From Costus lasius (Eukaryota; Streptophyta; Magnoliopsida; Zingiberales; Costaceae), in NCBI GenBank assembly GCA_027563935.2, contig CM050446.2:128806499-128870498 (forward strand): a stretch of DNA of 64,000 nucleotides. Direction: 5' to 3'. This document shows positions 1 to 15,150 of the stretch, one piece after another (position 1 is the stretch's first letter; every line of letters starts with the position of its first letter). The notes under the pieces are model-generated. The model ran no database searches. It was not told where the DNA came from and saw only the letters and a list, made by a program, of their open reading frames with translations. Position numbers and translations under genes: made by a program.

Positions 1-840
<840 letters not shown>

Positions 841-843
841 TCA

Positions 844-2536
<1,693 letters not shown>

Positions 2537-2739
2537 AGCGATCCTCCTATTTAACTACAACCATTTCCGAACACCTCATATAATTTCCAAGGCATATGAT
2601 AGTTCGATTATCTGTGGACGATTTCTCGTTCTATGCCCCTTACAATGGGTTTCGAAGATACAAATTCTTCTTTTTGGCCACAAACCGATCTAGGTAAATA
2701 AATCCATGAGCTCGATTCCATTAGTCCTTATACCTTATA

Positions 2740-2960
2740 TTATACTTCTCTTATAACTTATTTTAATTAAATTTAATACTATTAATTTAAATTTCATTTA
2801 ATACTATATAATATATCTATATAAAATATATATCTATATAAATAAAATATATATCTATATAAATAAAATATATATCTATATAAAATATAAATACTATATA
2901 AATAAATAAAAAAAACTATATAAACTAACTATATAAAAATAAAAAAAATAAGTATTTGAA
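2740..2960. repeat. AT-rich short tandem repeat upstream of psbD
   Basis: Repeated units built from atatatctatataaataaa, about 21 bp each, with about four units between 2810 and 2900, inside very AT-rich spacer. This is either plastid spacer slippage or expansion after transfer. Confidence 0.7.
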
Positions 2961-3321
2961 CCCTGAATTGTCCTATGACCCGTATTCCAGAGTATATCTT
3001 TTAACAGGTCAAACAAAAAAAGAGTTTTTTTCCTGCCCCTAAACTAGATTAAATATTTAAGGTAGACTAGAAATGAAAGTCCCTTTCTCACATTGGTTCT
3101 CTATTGCATTGGCGGAAGAACAAAACAATATCTGATTCTAAAATCAAGGAAAGATATTGAAAAATATATTTTCGAAATAAACTTTTCTATGTAGCAGAAA
3201 AGAATATCGATTTATTCCCATAGAGCATCCAGTAAGAACAAGATTGATTAAATCTAAAATTTCGACAAATTCTTGACTTACGTGGTCTAAGAAAATACAT
3301 AAATATGCTTGTACAATTTCA

Positions 3322-3400
3322 TCTATATCGAATTTATATATCAGAATAGCCGATATAGACGTCATTCAATGGGCTAGGTCCATTTACTTTTTCTTGATTT
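3322..3400 (-). promoter_or_regulatory. Fossil psbD blue-light-responsive promoter
   Basis: On the minus strand there is an AAG-box-like block (AAGTAAATGGACCTAGCCC), then CATTGAATGACGTC, then a TATTCT -10 element followed by GATATATAAATTC. From memory, this order and spacing match the conserved plastid psbD light-responsive promoter, which is read by the plastid-encoded polymerase. It lies upstream of psbD in the expected orientation. In the nucleus it should be inert. Confidence 0.7.
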
Positions 3401-3792
3401 ATAATTTCATTTTTGGATTTGATAAGAACAATGGCGAAGTAAGATTACTTTGGTTTGGCGATTCATAATAGCAATTGGACATCTAGAATATTCTAGAATA
3501 GTCCTGTCCAAAAAGAAAAACTTGAATAATTAGACATGAAGAGGACTACTTTGTCAGTACAAGGTAAACTAGTCCTAATAAAATTAGTCATTATTATATT
3601 AATAATGATAATAATGAATAATGTTTCATTAACTTTCTAACTATAACTTGTAATAATCAGGAGTCATTAGTCATTATAATCGTGATGGTGATTACCCTTT
3701 TCTTTTTACAAATAAAAAGAATACCTCTATTCTCCACCCCAAAACAAAGACTAAAACTTGAGTTTCGTGGAAAAATTGAGTTTAGTGGAAAA

Positions 3793-3864
3793 AGCCCTTT
3801 ATCGGATTTGAACTGATGACTTACGCCTTACCATGGCGTTACTCTACCACTGAGTTAAAAGGGC
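3793..3864 (-). tRNA. trnT-GGU: trnT-GGU, plastid-derived tRNA-Thr relic
   Basis: The reverse strand reads as a 72-nt plastid tRNA-Thr from GCCCTTTTAACTCAG to AAAGGGCT, with anticodon GGT. One G-to-A change in the T stem (ATCAG paired with CCGAT) gives an A-C mismatch. Inside a NUPT it lacks evidence of expression, so it is best treated as a tRNA pseudogene. Confidence 0.88.
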
Positions 3865-4595
3865 CCGTTTTCTTTTATTCGATTCATGAATTATAGCCAT
3901 TTTCCGTTATGAGTCTACTGCATAATATATGTATATAATATCATAGGAGTAAATCAAATTGATTTACCCCTCAAAAAGTGAAGTGGGTCAATTTTTATTT
4001 GATTTTTGAATAATGCAGTGAATTGTTTCAAGACTGACCTCATTTGTTTACTTTTAGTAACCCATTAAAATAAGATTCACTTGATTGATATATGTACCAA
4101 TCCAATCTGACATCGACATAGATTAAATAGATTTTATTGAATCATATAATAAGGGTATTCATACCCTGAACCGAATTCTTATAAAATAAATAAAAAAGAA
4201 AATTTCTATGGTTTTTGAATTTTCTGACTTAATGTAATGTGAGATAGTAATAGGCATATTTTATCTGAACAATGAGCGAAGCAACGAGTTAAGATAAAAT
4301 TAATGAAATGAGTGGAAAATGAAGAAAAGAAATTAAGTGGGGTTTTACCCCACTTTCTGTTCTTTCGGACCAATCACGGCCTGAACTGACGGAATCTTAT
4401 ACCTCCTTTCGCTATATGAACACTATATAAAATTGGATTGGCTAATGAACCAGCCAATCCAATCCAAAATTCTATGAAATCATAACATAAACGTAGAAAA
4501 GAGTGTTCGGATCTAGTCATATCATTAGATTATATTGACAATTCCAAAAAACTACTCATACCATCATCATAGTATGATGACGGTCAAGCGGATAT

Positions 4596-4667
4596 GCCCT
4601 ATCATCTAGTGGTTCAGGACATCTCTCTTTCAAGGAGGCAGCGGGGATTCGACTTCCCCTGGGGGTA
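4596..4667 (+). tRNA. trnE-UUC: trnE-UUC, plastid-derived tRNA-Glu relic with damaged acceptor stem
   Basis: Recognisable plastid tRNA-Glu with anticodon TTC and an intact GGGGATTCGACTTCCCC T arm. The 5' acceptor strand has lost one base and gained a T, so it no longer pairs fully with TGGGGGTA. The D arm has a G-to-A change. It is probably non-functional. It is divergent from trnT, as in plastomes. Confidence 0.88.
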
Positions 4668-4721
4668 CTACGAAAGGAAGTTGATCATGGATTATCAATA
4701 AGCCTAGAATGAATTCTTCCT

Positions 4722-4805
4722 GGGTCGATGCCCGAGAGGTTAATGGGGACGGACTGTAAATTCGTTGGCGATATGTCTACGCTGGTTCAAATCCAGCTCG
4801 GCCCA
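4722..4805 (+). tRNA. trnY-GUA: trnY-GUA, plastid-derived tRNA-Tyr
   Basis: An 84-nt class II tRNA with long variable arm, GGGTCGATGCCCGAG at the 5' end, anticodon GTA and CTCGGCCCA at the 3' end. The fold looks intact. It follows trnE by 54 bp, as in plastomes. It sits in a NUPT, so nuclear expression is doubtful. Confidence 0.9.
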
Positions 4806-5198
4806 AAAATTCGCCGCTCCATGAAATGAATATGATATAACCAATTTGTCCTCTAGAAACAAAAAAAATGGACTCTTTCTCTTTTACGGATCAGGCATTT
4901 TTTTTCTCTATCCATGTTTTTCTGATTCGTTCTGATCTTTCTACCGATCTAGATTCATAATACTTAATCAAAGATTATGAAAGGAAAAATAGTTTTTCTC
5001 ACTGAAAAGTTGATTATCCATTTTTAGCAATAAAAAACATAGGTCACTGATAATCCATGTTACTTTCACTATAGTCCATATCTACGTGTATATGATACCA
5101 GTTAGTATATCATTCGTGTTTTTGTTACAAGACGATGAAGAAAATGGTTTTCTAAAACCATTACGAATATGTATACCATACACCTCGCTTACCTTGCC

Positions 5199-5272
5199 GG
5201 GATTGTAGTTCAATCGGTCAAAGCACCGCCCTGTCAAGGCGGAAGCTGCGGGTTTGAGCCTTGTCAGTCCCG
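5199..5272 (+). tRNA. trnD-GUC: trnD-GUC, plastid-derived tRNA-Asp relic
   Basis: A 74-nt tRNA with GGGATTGTAGTTCAATCGG, anticodon GTC and a CAGTCCCG end. The T loop has changed from TTCGA to TTTGA, losing the invariant C. The T stem has lost two C residues to T, leaving weak G-U pairs. All changes are C-to-T or G-to-A. Probably a pseudogene. Confidence 0.88.
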
Positions 5273-6000
5273 AACTAGGATCTGATCCGATGAATGGAGA
5301 AATTAATTTCTCCATTTTCTGTGAAAAAGGAGACAGGGAGCAAGATCTAATCCCCAGCAGGGATCCTTATTTCTTTTGTTTTTCATTTCGCATTTATCAT
5401 CAGACAAATACGGGAATTTTCATCCATTTCTTCCACTAGTTACTATTGCTAAGGGAGAGACATAACATATATAGATGATTCGTACAATCGATAGTATTCC
5501 TATATTTAGTATTTTAAGAGATACTCGTCTGCTTTTCTTTTTCAATTTTCTTGATGAATGAAATAGAATAGAGTGTCTATTTTTACCGAGAATACATACG
5601 CAAATTGTATTCGTTTATTCTATGATACACAACGAACTTAACCTAATTACCTCGATAGAGTACTTGTCAGGTTACTGGAATTCTATTAGATCTTTTTTTT
5701 ATTTATACTTAATCTGTCCTTTTTCCATCTCACTTCTACCCTTTGGATCTGTGTGTGATTCATAGAATACCAATTATACAATACCTCATAACATAATTGT
5801 ATGTATAAGTATAACGAAGAATGAAGGAGTATATAAGGAAGACAATAGGGTTATTTATAGAAAGAAAAGAAAAAGCGGAAAAGGATGAAAATTCAATGGG
5901 ATTCCTAATCCAATAAAGAATCCCATTTCAGATTTAGTATGGATAAAAGATCTTCCTATGTTATACTATTCAATTCTCGTCAATTCTCGACAGTGAATCC

Positions 6001-8219
6001 GTTTCCAATTTGAATTTCGTTGCCAATTTGCACATAGTTCTACTCAATTCTGGATGACGTGGATGGATTGGAGAATTGGGCGTGACAATAAGTGCTATCT
6101 AACTAGCCCAGCAATATAAAACAAGAAAAGAAAAAAAAAAAGCAAAGATATATTCCCTTGCCTGTTGGTGAGAGAATTAGTCTTAGTTTAAAAGACACTT
6201 TTTTTATCTAACATAAAAACACAGGCCCTATATAAACCAGCCCACTTACTAACAAAAACTAAGACAGATTTCCTATTGCATATTGGTAGAGAATTAATCT
6301 TCACTGGACAGCAATGAAGGTGCTTTGCAAATGACGTAATAAGCTAGGTACTTGCTTATGATTTTCATCCTGTAATAGTATGATTCATTCACATCATATG
6401 ATCGACATCAAAGATTGTGCTAAGCTTTTGTTGGCATGTCTGTAATAAATGCAGCAGAGAGAAACTTGCATTGACAACTTGTGCACTCAAAATATCACAC
6501 TTATCATATACCTCATAAATTGCCGAGAAGAGTTCATCAATATCTGCCCATATGCCCTTTCTTATGTTGGGAAACTTCTTGCTTAATTAAAAGTTTCAAG
6601 ATCTTAATTTATATAGATGGACTATTTTTTTTATGTGATAACAAGTGAATATGTCGAGCTTGAAATATTTATTTTGTTAGGTGCAATATAAACTGTGATA
6701 AGCGAGCATCCTAGATAGTGATTAACAAATATAACAGAAATGATGACAAAATTTAAAATTATGTATTATCTAATGAGAGAAGGCAAATGACATCGTCTTG
6801 GGTTACTAAGGATAGAAGGAACCACATCTTGATCTTGAACTTCCCCTCATGTAAGTTCAATTGCAATGCATGAAGGAGGAAGACTCAGCTTCTGAATTCA
6901 GTTTTATACTAAAATTACATAAGCACAAGCTCAATGGAAGCTTGAAAAAGAGGGAAGTTAGGACTAACATTCCTACAGATCTTAGTTGAGCAATTTATAT
7001 TTGGCAAGGTCTTCAAGGGGGAACTAGATAAGATCATTGCTTGTTGAGAAGAGAAGGATATAAGGAGAAGAGACGAGAAGAGCAATGGGAGGAGCATATT
7101 GGCTAAGAGGTGAAGAGGAAGAAGAGTGTATCTTGCTTGAAGGCTCACTGGCTTCTTCATAGCCACAATTTGGGCCAAGGGAAAGATTGCTAAACAGTTT
7201 GAAGTTTTCTTCATTAAGACTGAGAACAACGAAAAATTGGAAGAAAATCTCTCTCAAGTGGTTGTAAAATAATTTTTTTTTTAACACAAAGGATTTTCTT
7301 GTAAGAGGGGATTGAGTTATTTTTTTTATTATTGTTTGTGTTTTACTTTTGGACTAGGCTACTCACCAATTGTGACGCATCGGGGCTTTAAAATATGCCC
7401 TTAGCTTTCCTTGCGGTATTCTCTACAGTCTCTTTATGGTTTTCTTATATACGACTCGCCCCCTAGACATAGTTCAATCGGATGTTGATTATGCTTGTAA
7501 GTCTAAAAATGCGGCATAGAGTTCCAGCAGTGGAACTTATATTTCTATATGGGAATTCTCTTCCCTCATTATTATGATAGCTTATGCTATTTGTACTGCC
7601 CAGCACTGGGTGCGGACGGAGTACAGGGCAGAAGTCCACATTGTTAGTGGGTGCTCCCTTGTCTAGCAGTATGGGACTAGGGTGAGGACCTTCGCAGTTG
7701 AGCTGTCCGCGTGGCGAGAATATATAAATGTGTCCGAGGTTACAAAGTATACATCGGTAGGTGAGAGTGCATGTGCGTGAGTTGCAAGTAGCGAGTATGC
7801 CTGCAAGTGGACGCGCGAACGTTTGCAACTATGTACCCTAGAGAACACGAGTGTATCGGTACATAGGAGCGGACGTGGCGCGCGAAAGCAAGCAGGATGA
7901 CACAAACGCAATGAAACGTCTATCACCAAGCCGAACCATGCAAAATGTATTTCAAGGCATACTTATTTATCTCGCTGGTGGAGCGCGGAGTACATTATAC
8001 ATGTACGCAGGTGAGAGAGGTAATGACACTGGTGGATGCATCGATTGTCATGTACCAACTGAACCAGTCGGCCAGCTCAATTGGTGTTGGTGTATATGCC
8101 CTAGGACCTAGTTTTGGTCCATTATTGTATTGCTTGACGTTAATATTTTATATCATTCTGGCATCGTCATTATTTATATTTGCTTACATCTGCGATTGTG
8201 TACTTATATGATAATGTCC
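6001..8219. other. No gene recognised
   Basis: AT-rich sequence to about 7300, then mixed composition with scattered short open frames on both strands that resemble no family I know. Near 6078-6087 the text gggcgtgaca resembles the 3' terminus of a gypsy LTR and equals the end of the LTR at 24857. Only about 15 bp match, so it may be chance. Confidence 0.5.
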
Positions 8220-10768
8220 CTAGAGACAGATTGGATTTGTGCTCAAATAATAGTCCCCAGTCGATGTACCTGAGTGGATATGGGACAACTCTGGTACTTG
8301 TGAGACTGGTATATGGGCTGGTTAGGCACGAGGTGCTAACGTAGACATATGGGTATATCAGTAGTGGATATACTGGATCGACCCGCTGTGAGGCAATGAC
8401 TTGGTGTCACAAGTTATCCTCACAAGTGAAAGGATATGCATTGATCCCTTGACTTGAGGTCATTGACCATTCTATATGATTAGGGATATGCTTTGATATA
8501 ACTTAACATCTCACCGTAGTTGGAGGGTAATAACGGTTGTCATTGAGCATGTCACGACCCATAGGAGAAGGTCAATAGACAGACAGAGGATTTGCCCCTT
8601 CCTAAGGAAAGTTTGATATCCATGGAGCTCCTCTATGGTTCTATGACTGAAAGTGTATGGTCATACCCAGGAGACCTGATTTAGTCATAACCATAAGATT
8701 GGATGAAAACAAGTGGTGACACACTTGTCCAATCGGATATCAGTTCGGCAAAGAGACTGAAATGCATCTGTACCTAATTGCGATGATAGGGATGTCGATG
8801 TCAATATCCATTCCAATGACCTGGGTAGCAGCGATGCACTGCTAGGTGTCACTCACTGGCCGCCTCTTGCTCTATATAAGTGGCCCTAGGCGCCCCCTCT
8901 CAGGTATTCTATTCCTTGGAGGCGTGAACACTGAAAAAGGCGAGAGCAAAGGGTGAAGGGCGAGAGCAAGGGTTCAATTGGCGCAACCCTTCTTCTTCCA
9001 TCAAGCCGCAAGTGATCTTCTTCCTCTCCTCTTGGCGCAAGAGGGACTTCACCTTGGCGGCTTCTCCTTCTCCTCATCTTCTTTTTTGGCGCTTCATCCT
9101 TGGAGGTGGTGCAAGTCTTGAAGAAGGTGACAAGGGCTTGGATCTTCTTCCCGAGGCTAGCACCGAGCGTGGAAGAAGAGGACTCGAGACATCCGTGTGT
9201 GTGAAACTGCAGAGGGCGCACGCTTGGGCCCCTATCACGACAGCAGCTTCATTTTGCTTTAAGGTATATTCTATCTCATCGTGTCGACTCTCTCGCATGC
9301 GATCTTCATTGGGTTTTTGGGACCGGCTCGTTTTGGGAATATTGCTTCCGCTGTGCAATATTTTGTGTAATCTCTATCTTTGAAAATTGTAAAATATCCC
9401 CGGGGTTTCCCAATAATTGGCCCTCGGGGCAATTGTTGGGTGAATCTAGCAATTCGACAGTCATGGATCGGTGTGACAGTAGGTCACAAGGGGCAGCTAG
9501 GGTCTAGATAGTCGGTTTAGACTACTGGTTCGGTCCAGAAGAGGAGGGGATGGGCTAGCAACCCACCTAGTTGGCTAAAGCAAGCTCAGCCACGTAACTT
9601 CTCTCCCGTGGGTAAAAAGGAGAAATGTTACATCAGCTATGTAAGCGAGGTTTTGCACAAATAGAGAGGGTTCTTTTGGTGGCGATAATCTAGGTCATCC
9701 CTTTTGCTGCTCCAACATTCGTCCATGACTCTTCTAGCTTGCTAGAAGTAGGGACGTCAACCAACATGCTAGCTGCTGTGTTTTACAGTGGCATTGCTTG
9801 GTATCCTTAGTTTCCGTTCGAGGGAACTTAGGGTATTGCCGGAAGGCTATACCGTTCTCCACCCACCCACGGTTCCTCACGAAAGCTGACTGGATTTTAC
9901 CCTTTTTCATCTCTCTACTGGGATTTCTGTGGATCAACATGATTTTTATGGAGTTCTAAAGTTGAGTGTTCTGTAGCTGTTGTAAGCGTCGATTTGATTT
10001 CTATTCCAGACTTCTTATATCTCTTGGCTGATCAATCACATGTGAAGGTATAACTTATTCCTTAGCTGAATGGTTTTTAATGGATTCTCGACAAAGCTTT
10101 CAAGTAGAGAAAAAAGGATTTCCTGTAGTTTTTTGACTTGTTGATTCTGGCGATGATTTACTGTCTCTGGCTGGTCTTTTCTCTCACGCTGAATTGTTGC
10201 GAAGGGAGCTGAGCACCTCCATTTTCTTACTGATTTGTGTTCTTGCCGAGTTCTAATCTGATGCTGAGTTCTCCCCTTTTTGGCTGTCATTGCTAGGTTC
10301 TTTCATGTGGAGTAAAGCTTCCTCTTGGCTGTCGCTTCTTGCTTCTTGTAACCTGTAGTTGTATCTTAAGAGTGTTATATGATAATGTTACTTGAATGCT
10401 AAAGAAACAGGCTACAATGCAATTAATTTGATGCTTGTATGGGAAGAGGGAAAAGTGAGAATCTGAAATATGTGTGGGTGTAATTGAAAAAAAAAGAAAG
10501 AAAAGCAAGGGATAAAAGTAAAAAGAACTTGGGGAGGTTTGGGGTGTGAATGCTGTGAAGTCAAGAGTTCTCTTGGCTGGGTGGTGAAGTTAAGTACTAC
10601 CTATTTTCTTTACACTTTTGTAATTGCTCCAAAGCTCAAGTATTATTGTCACCCGCTTGTTGTAATACAGTCTTGTGGCTTCCATATAAACTAGTAATAT
10701 GAGTAGTTTGGAGATGCTGCACTAGAGAAAAAAAAAAAGAATTTCAGCTGTGTTTTGAGACCGTGACA
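8220..10768 (+). other. Probable LTR and leader region upstream of gypsy-1
   Basis: The stretch ends with gtgaca at 10763-10768, four bases before a tRNA-Met primer site, as expected for a gypsy 5' LTR. A TATA-like ctatataag lies near 8870, and TGTCACGACCC, a common gypsy LTR start, lies at 8550. The whole interval is too long and too mixed to be one proven LTR, because the matching 3' LTR is missing. Several elements may be nested here. Confidence 0.4.
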
Positions 10769-11986
10769 GCGTTGGTATCAGAGGAGAATTGCAGCAAGTT
10801 CACTCAGGGTTTGATCCGGGGTCAAAATTATAGTAACTCTATAGCAGAGCAGCCTTCAGAACAACCTCTACTTGTAGGAAAGGGGAAGGGACCTTCAAAA
10901 AGTTCTCGGTCCCATTCATCTCAGCCCACGTCTGACATTAGTGACCGGCTGAACCATGTGGCAACGCTGATAGGAGATGAAGATGAGTTAGAAGAAGAAT
11001 CTATTGTTCAATGTATGTCAGCCTTGAAGGGATTAGTTCTGTACTTGGAGTCTGCAATAGATAAACTAACAACTGAAGTAGAGATGTTAAAGAATGCAGC
11101 TTCTCAACAACCACCAATCTCCCAAGTTGTAGCTGCAATGCCAACTCCTCATAATACAAGGATGAAAGTTCCTGAACCTTCGAAGTTTAATGGTGACAGA
11201 AAAGCTAAAGTTGTTGAAAATTTCTTATGGGACATGGACCTTTACTTTGATGCGGTTCATGTCCCTCCTGAAGACCAAGTGACAACTTGTATTACTTATT
11301 TGGAGGGAGATGCTAAAACACAAGTTGCCCCTAGAGTTGGCATGGGTTGCAATGTTAGGATGCAGTGGGAAGAATTTAAAACTGAGCTTAGAAGGAGGTT
11401 TGTGCCAGAAAATTCTGAATGGCTTGCTAAAGATCAATTGGGGAAATTAAAACATGTAGGCTCGATTAGAGATTATGTTAAAGCATTCTCTAATCTTATG
11501 ATGGAGATAGAAGACATAACTGAAGGGGATCGACTATACCGTTTTGTGTCAGGCTTGCAGCCATGGGCTCAGATTGAATTGAAGAGGCAAAGGGTTCCAG
11601 ATTTACAAACAGCTTATATTGTGGCTGATTCATTAGTTGATTTAAGAGGGGATAGACCTCAAGGACCCAAAGTTAGACCATCAGCCCCTCCTATGCAGCC
11701 GACTAAATTTCAGAAGACCGGGTGGCTGAAAAGAAAACCTTTTGGTGAAAAGGAAGGACCAGTTGGTCATGCTGGAACCTTCAGACCAAAAATGGATCAT
11801 GGAAAAGGGAAGAAACCAGAAGGTAGCAGACCAAATTTTACTCCTGCTCGAGTTGGACCCAAGGGATGTTACCTTTGTGGTGGTCCACACTTTCTTAAGG
11901 ATTGCCCTAAGAAGCAAAGGTTTAATGCTATTATTGCTAAAGAAACCGAAGAGCAAGCAGAAAAAGAAGACAAGGGCAAAGTTTGA
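10763..11986 (+). pseudogene. Gypsy-1 gag (capsid/nucleocapsid) fragment
   Basis: An open frame runs from the primer site to a TGA at 11984. The first ATG in frame is at 11015, so the real start is there or upstream translation uses another signal. A Gag capsid domain occupies roughly 11170-11640 (FNGDRKAKVVENFLWDMDLY, then EEFKTELRRRFVPEN and LGKLKHVGSIRDYVKAFSNL). A basic linker follows. The zinc knuckle CYLCGGPHFLKDC (CX2CX3HX4C, near 11872-11910) is intact. The frame ends where protease should begin, so gag is cut off from pol by a frameshift or stop. Confidence 0.85.
10773..10784 (+). promoter_or_regulatory. Primer binding site of gypsy-1 (initiator tRNA-Met type)
   Basis: TGGTATCAGAGG matches the usual plant site TGGTATCAGAGC in the first 11 of 12 bases. 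It marks the end of the 5' LTR at 10768. Confidence 0.82.
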
Positions 11987-13398
11987 GGGTAAATCCCATG
12001 ATTCTTAATGCTATAACTGTTGTTGCAAAGGGAATGATGCATGTACAAATTCTTCTGAACCACCACCAAGCTGTAGCTATGGTGGATAAGGGGCTTCTCA
12101 TCTTTTTGTAGCCGATCGGTTAGTTTCACATTTTGGAGACTGTAAATACATTTGCTGAGAATGTGTCTTCAATTGCATATGATGTACATATTCAGTTGGG
12201 ACCTTGGAAAGGCAAGCATCATGTCATAGTTCGGTTAGATGATTATGATGTTATTTTGGGGTTGGAATTTTTGAAGAAAGCAAAGGTTGCAGTCGTTCCT
12301 CATCTCAATGGACTGCAAATTTTGGATGAACAGGCACCTGCTTTTGTTCCATGTGTCCCTGATGATGAAGAGGAGAAAGCTGCTGGTAAGAAGAGGAAGG
12401 CTACTGGACTTGTGATATCTGCCGCAACTCTTGCAACAGGAATCAGACATGGGAATGATACTTTTGTAGCAGTTTTGGAGGAACCAAACACAATGAGTGC
12501 AGATGTCCAGGTGCCGGCTCAACTCACGACCCTACTAAAGGAATATGCTGATTTGCTTCTTGCAGAATTACCAAAGGAGTTACCTCCTAAAAGGGAGATA
12601 GATCATCACATTGATCTTATTCTAGGATCAGCCTCGCCATTCCGTCAACCTTACAGGATGGCACCACATGAATTATTGGAACTTAGGAAGCAGCTTGATG
12701 ACTTGTTAGAGGCTGGCTTCATCCGTCCATCTACCTCACTGTTTGGAGCTCCTATTTTGTTTCAAAGGAAAAAGGATGGATCTCTCCGTTTATGCGTTGA
12801 CTATAGAGCCCTCAACAAAATTACAATAAGGAATCGCTACCCAATTCCTCTCATATCTGATCTGATGGATAGGTTGGTGTCTGCCAGAGTATTTTCTAAG
12901 CTTGATTTACGATCTGGATATTGACAAGTAAGAATAGCCGACAGAGATAAGACTAAAACTTCTTGTGTAACCCGATACGGATCTTTTGAATTTTTTGTAA
13001 TGCCGTTCGGTCTTACGAACGCACCAGCAACTTTTTCACACGTAATGAATATTATTTTGCAGCCGTATCTGGATGATTTCGTTGTAGTATACTTAGATGA
13101 TATTGTGGTGTTTTCTACTTCTATGGAAGAGCATGTTGTTCATTTGAAGGCTGTGTTTGATAAACTGCGTGAGCACAGGTTAATGTTGAAACAAGAAAAA
13201 TACAATTTTGGTTGTACTGAGATAAAATTCCTAGGCCATCTTGTTGGCAAGGGACAAATGAGAATGGACCCTGCAAAAATAAAGTCCATTATGGATTGGA
13301 AACAGCCCAGCACAGTTACAGAACTTCGGGCTTTCTTGGGTGTTGTAAATTTTTATAGGAAATTCATTCGGGGTTGTTCTAAGATTGCTTCACCCCTC
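11987..13398 (+). pseudogene. Gypsy-1 pol fragment: protease and reverse transcriptase
   Basis: The protease active site, normally DTG, reads DKG near 12080, and a 1-bp deletion follows. The next frame opens at 12133. RT follows with [37 protein letters not shown] and KLDLRSGY. There a TGG-to-TGA change at 12922-12924 replaces the Trp of YWQV. RT then continues with MPFGLTNAPATF and the catalytic YLDD at 13090-13101, to LRAFLGVVNFYRKFI. The sequence ends before RNase H. All signs are of a dead element. Confidence 0.88.
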
Positions 13399-13825
13399 AA
13401 GCGACAGCAAATGAGAGTAGTTCCGTCGTCCATCTTCCCATCAAGCGACAACCTCCAACAAGTCCCAGCGAGAATTCCAGCAACGGCGAGGTTAGATGAC
13501 GAGAGAAGAAATTGTGTTTAAGGGTTTTAGGTATCTTGTTCTACGAGAAGCAACAAGAGGAATTTTCCATTATATCTAGCTTCTTTTCCCCCACCTCCGA
13601 CGAACTCCTTGGTCACTTCTAGCGATAAGATTTGGCATCCCTCTGGACGCCTATGAAGGCTGAGAGCAAAGACACGAGGTCTGAGCCCTACCGCAAGCCC
13701 TACGCCTCTACTTCGGTGACAAGTATAGGCATTGTCCACAGAAGTGTTCGGCACAATCAGTGCTTCAAAAAAAAAAGTCGAATTATTGCGTGGACAGGCT
13801 TTTTCTAAGCAAGGCTCAACACTTA
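13399..13825. other. No gene recognised downstream of gypsy-1
   Basis: Unrelated sequence begins abruptly at about 13398. No LTR or coding domain is recognised. Confidence 0.5.
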
Positions 13826-14190
13826 TCATGATGTATTAGATGGCAAAGATAAGTGCAATATGGAGTAAGGGTTTATTTAGCAATAAACTAAGTGGTTATG
13901 AAACGGAGTGATATTGTTTGGAAGGTTGATCGCCTAAATAGAAATAGACATGAGATGAAAGAGAATGAGAGAGTAGAGAGAACATGGAGAAGAAGAATTG
14001 ATTTGGCTCGCTTACCAAATTGGCGTAAGACAAAAAGAGAAGAAAAGAAATAGAGATAAGGAAATAGGGAACAACTCATTGTTCAAATTGGTGTAGGAAT
14101 GATTTTTTTTTTCAAACCTATTAGGTTTTGGGTTCTGGTTTGATTTTCGAGTGGGTTGGAGATTGGAATCAAACCCCTTCTTTTATCATT
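13826..14190. repeat. Dispersed repeat, copy 1 (partner at 51208-52075)
   Basis: Shares catgatgtattagatggcaa and the following purine-rich stretch with 51208-51370. It also shares the motif ggttttgggttctggtttga with 52003. In the second copy these two parts are separated by about 640 bp of other sequence. The family is unknown, and no coding capacity is seen. Confidence 0.75.
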
Positions 14191-15150
14191 GTCACCTATT
14201 TTTTTTAAAAAAAAAAATTTGCTAACCACCAAATAGTACATAATAAACTTAACATAGCATACACTCTATTAAGCCAAAGACATTGGTAGTATAAGTTCAC
14301 TAAGCCTAGACAATATTCTCCAATTCTCGAATTGCTATCTCAAGATGACTCAATTTAGGTTGGATATATACAAAACCCATATAAAGCATAGTTAGCACTA
14401 TGATAAGTAGAAAAAAAATAGTGACAAGAAAAGCAAGTGTTTGCCTATATATATTTTTTATAATATATAATTTATAAAATATTCATAGGTGAAAACTAAA
14501 CATCCTTCATGACATGTGTTTAAGTTACAAATAAGATGAATTTTAGGAGAAAAAATATAAAAAATGCCCTTGAAATTAGAGACCAAATCAATGGATTCAT
14601 CATTCGAGCATATCACAATGTGACCTTGATTTGATATGGTTTGTTTAGGTTAGCTTTAGTTATTAGCAACCTCTTGAATGATTAGAAGTGTTAATGAGAA
14701 GTCTTTCTTGGGTTCTCTAGGTAGGTTAGGTGTCACATACTAAAACATCCCTATCAATTTTTTTCATATTTCGGAGTTCTAGGATCATCTACCTAGAGCG
14801 AGTAGGACTAAGTGATGCTATCTCAAGGCGCAGAAGGAAGCACTCGCCCACTCCCTAAACCCAGTTGAGTGAATCGGCCACACAGTAGTGTCACACACCC
14901 AAACCAAATTCCCTTTTTTTTTTTTATGTTTAACTCATTTTTTTTTCTTTTACATCCCTTCACACATAAATACAAGTCCTCACAATCTCTCTTTCCAATA
15001 CAAGCCAAGGGGATAACACTTGATTTAGGGGTATTCAGGTACCCGCGAAGCAATAGCCAACTTGGCTAGCAAGTAGCACAACACAACCAAAACACAGCAT
15101 GCATCTCACACAACGTTCAACCATCGCAACACTGGTATAATTTAGCATTG
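14191..15150. other. AT-rich sequence without recognised gene
   Basis: Low-complexity A and T runs and short open frames only. Nothing resembles a known protein or RNA. Confidence 0.5.

Larger units (their letters stand above)
10769..13398 (+). mobile_element. Gypsy-1: 3'-truncated Ty3/gypsy retrotransposon
   Basis: Contains primer site, gag with zinc knuckle, protease remnant and most of the reverse transcriptase, in the Ty3/gypsy order. The element stops abruptly near 13398, just after ASPLKR at the RT/RNase H border. RNase H, integrase and the 3' LTR are absent. With one LTR and several stops it cannot move. Confidence 0.88.

Noticed and set aside
9012..9383. Open frames on both strands near a TATA-like site
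   Set aside because: No family is recognised; the region looks like LTR or leader sequence.
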